Part shown: in pieces, positions 5,132-5,252 of the stretch
Numbering within the stretch: the stretch's first letter is position 1
Layout: each line of letters opens with the position of its first letter
From: CAYWVO01 sp964461835
Lineage (GTDB): Bacteria; Zixibacteria; MSB-5A5; WJJR01; JAJRUJ01
Assembly: GCA_964461835.1 (NCBI GenBank)
Contig: CAYWVO010000089.1
Span: 1-5,252 of the forward strand
Length of the DNA stretch: 5,252 bases
Reading direction: 5' to 3'
Made by a program: the position numbers and the translations under genes
The notes under the pieces: model-generated
Seen by the model: the letters and a program-made list of their open reading frames with translations, nothing else
Databases searched by the model: none
What the model was told of the DNA's origin: nothing

Positions 5132-5174
5132 CAAGGCTCGGGCAGGCTAAAGGCCTGCCGCGCACATTTCCCAT
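5132..5174 (+). repeat. 43-bp direct repeat, copy 2
   Basis: Perfect second copy of 5035-5077, offset by 97 bases. The flanking bases differ on both sides, so the repeat ends sharply. Confidence 0.85.
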
Positions 5175-5200
5175 AGACATCTGCGAATCGTTGGGATGGT

Positions 5201-5250
5201 GTCGGGTTTCTCGTCCGGCTCGCCAAGGCGATTCGGACTCGGAACCCGAC
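5201..5250. repeat. Long nested hairpin at the window edge
   Basis: GTCGGGTT (5201-5208) pairs with AACCCGAC (5243-5250), GTCCG (5213-5217) with CGGAC (5234-5238), and TCGCC (5220-5224) with GGCGA (5227-5231). The nested layout resembles the ends of the 160-bp element, with different sequence. No T run follows within the window, so it is not called a terminator. Confidence 0.6.
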
Positions 5251-5252
5251 CT

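Larger units (their letters stand above)
4900..5252. other. Non-coding repeat field, no gene recognised
   Basis: About 350 bases without a reading frame that resembles a protein. The content is hairpins and repeats: a module shared with the 160-bp element (4957-4992), two perfect 43-bp direct repeats with a variant hairpin between them (5035-5174), and a long nested hairpin at the end (5201-5250). The short plus-strand frame 4917-5150 simply runs through these repeats. Confidence 0.7.

Noticed and set aside
5035..5174. CRISPR array
   Set aside because: Only two exact 43-bp copies with a related hairpin unit between them, no regular set of unique spacers and no cas genes.

Overview
The window looks like a scaffold from an uncultivated bacterium. 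A run of exactly 100 N (2202-2301) is typical of a metagenome or draft assembly. Base composition is moderately GC-rich, and the gene set is chromosomal carbon metabolism. The phylum cannot be fixed from this sequence. Abundant hairpin repeats between genes are a strong feature of the genome.

Layout. 1-164: leader with a good sigma-70-type promoter (-35 at 69-74, -10 at 93-98). 165-1877 (+): large catalytic subunit of a B12-dependent acyl-CoA mutase of the methylmalonyl-CoA mutase family. 1906-2190 (+): decayed GIY-YIG endonuclease-like gene. 2194-2540: hairpin repeats, one interrupted by the N gap. 2559-2972 (+): small B12-binding subunit of the mutase. 2973-3340: non-coding space between convergent genes, holding a 160-bp element with 18-bp terminal inverted repeats and a series of hairpins, two of them good minus-strand terminators. 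3341-3781 (-): rpiB. 3784-4728 (-): ilvE, directly upstream of rpiB with 2 bases between them. 4729-5252: leader of ilvE, a terminator hairpin and a repeat field with no convincing gene.

Function. The two mutase subunits (570 and 137 residues) form one heteromeric enzyme. At the two positions best known to separate methylmalonyl-CoA mutase (Tyr, Arg) from isobutyryl-CoA mutase (Phe, Gln), this protein has Phe99 and Gln217. It may therefore interconvert isobutyryl-CoA and n-butyryl-CoA, or another branched acyl-CoA, rather than act on methylmalonyl-CoA. The nearby branched-chain aminotransferase fits this, because valine breakdown produces isobutyryl-CoA, but the two units are transcribed convergently and the link is only inferred. 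RpiB belongs to the pentose phosphate pathway.

The most notable features are the substrate-specificity residues, the separation of the two mutase subunits by an inserted endonuclease relic plus repeats, the 160-bp inverted-repeat element, a possible minus-strand small RNA, and a repeat family whose hairpin stem varies in a compensatory way. I found no clear new defence or multi-gene system.
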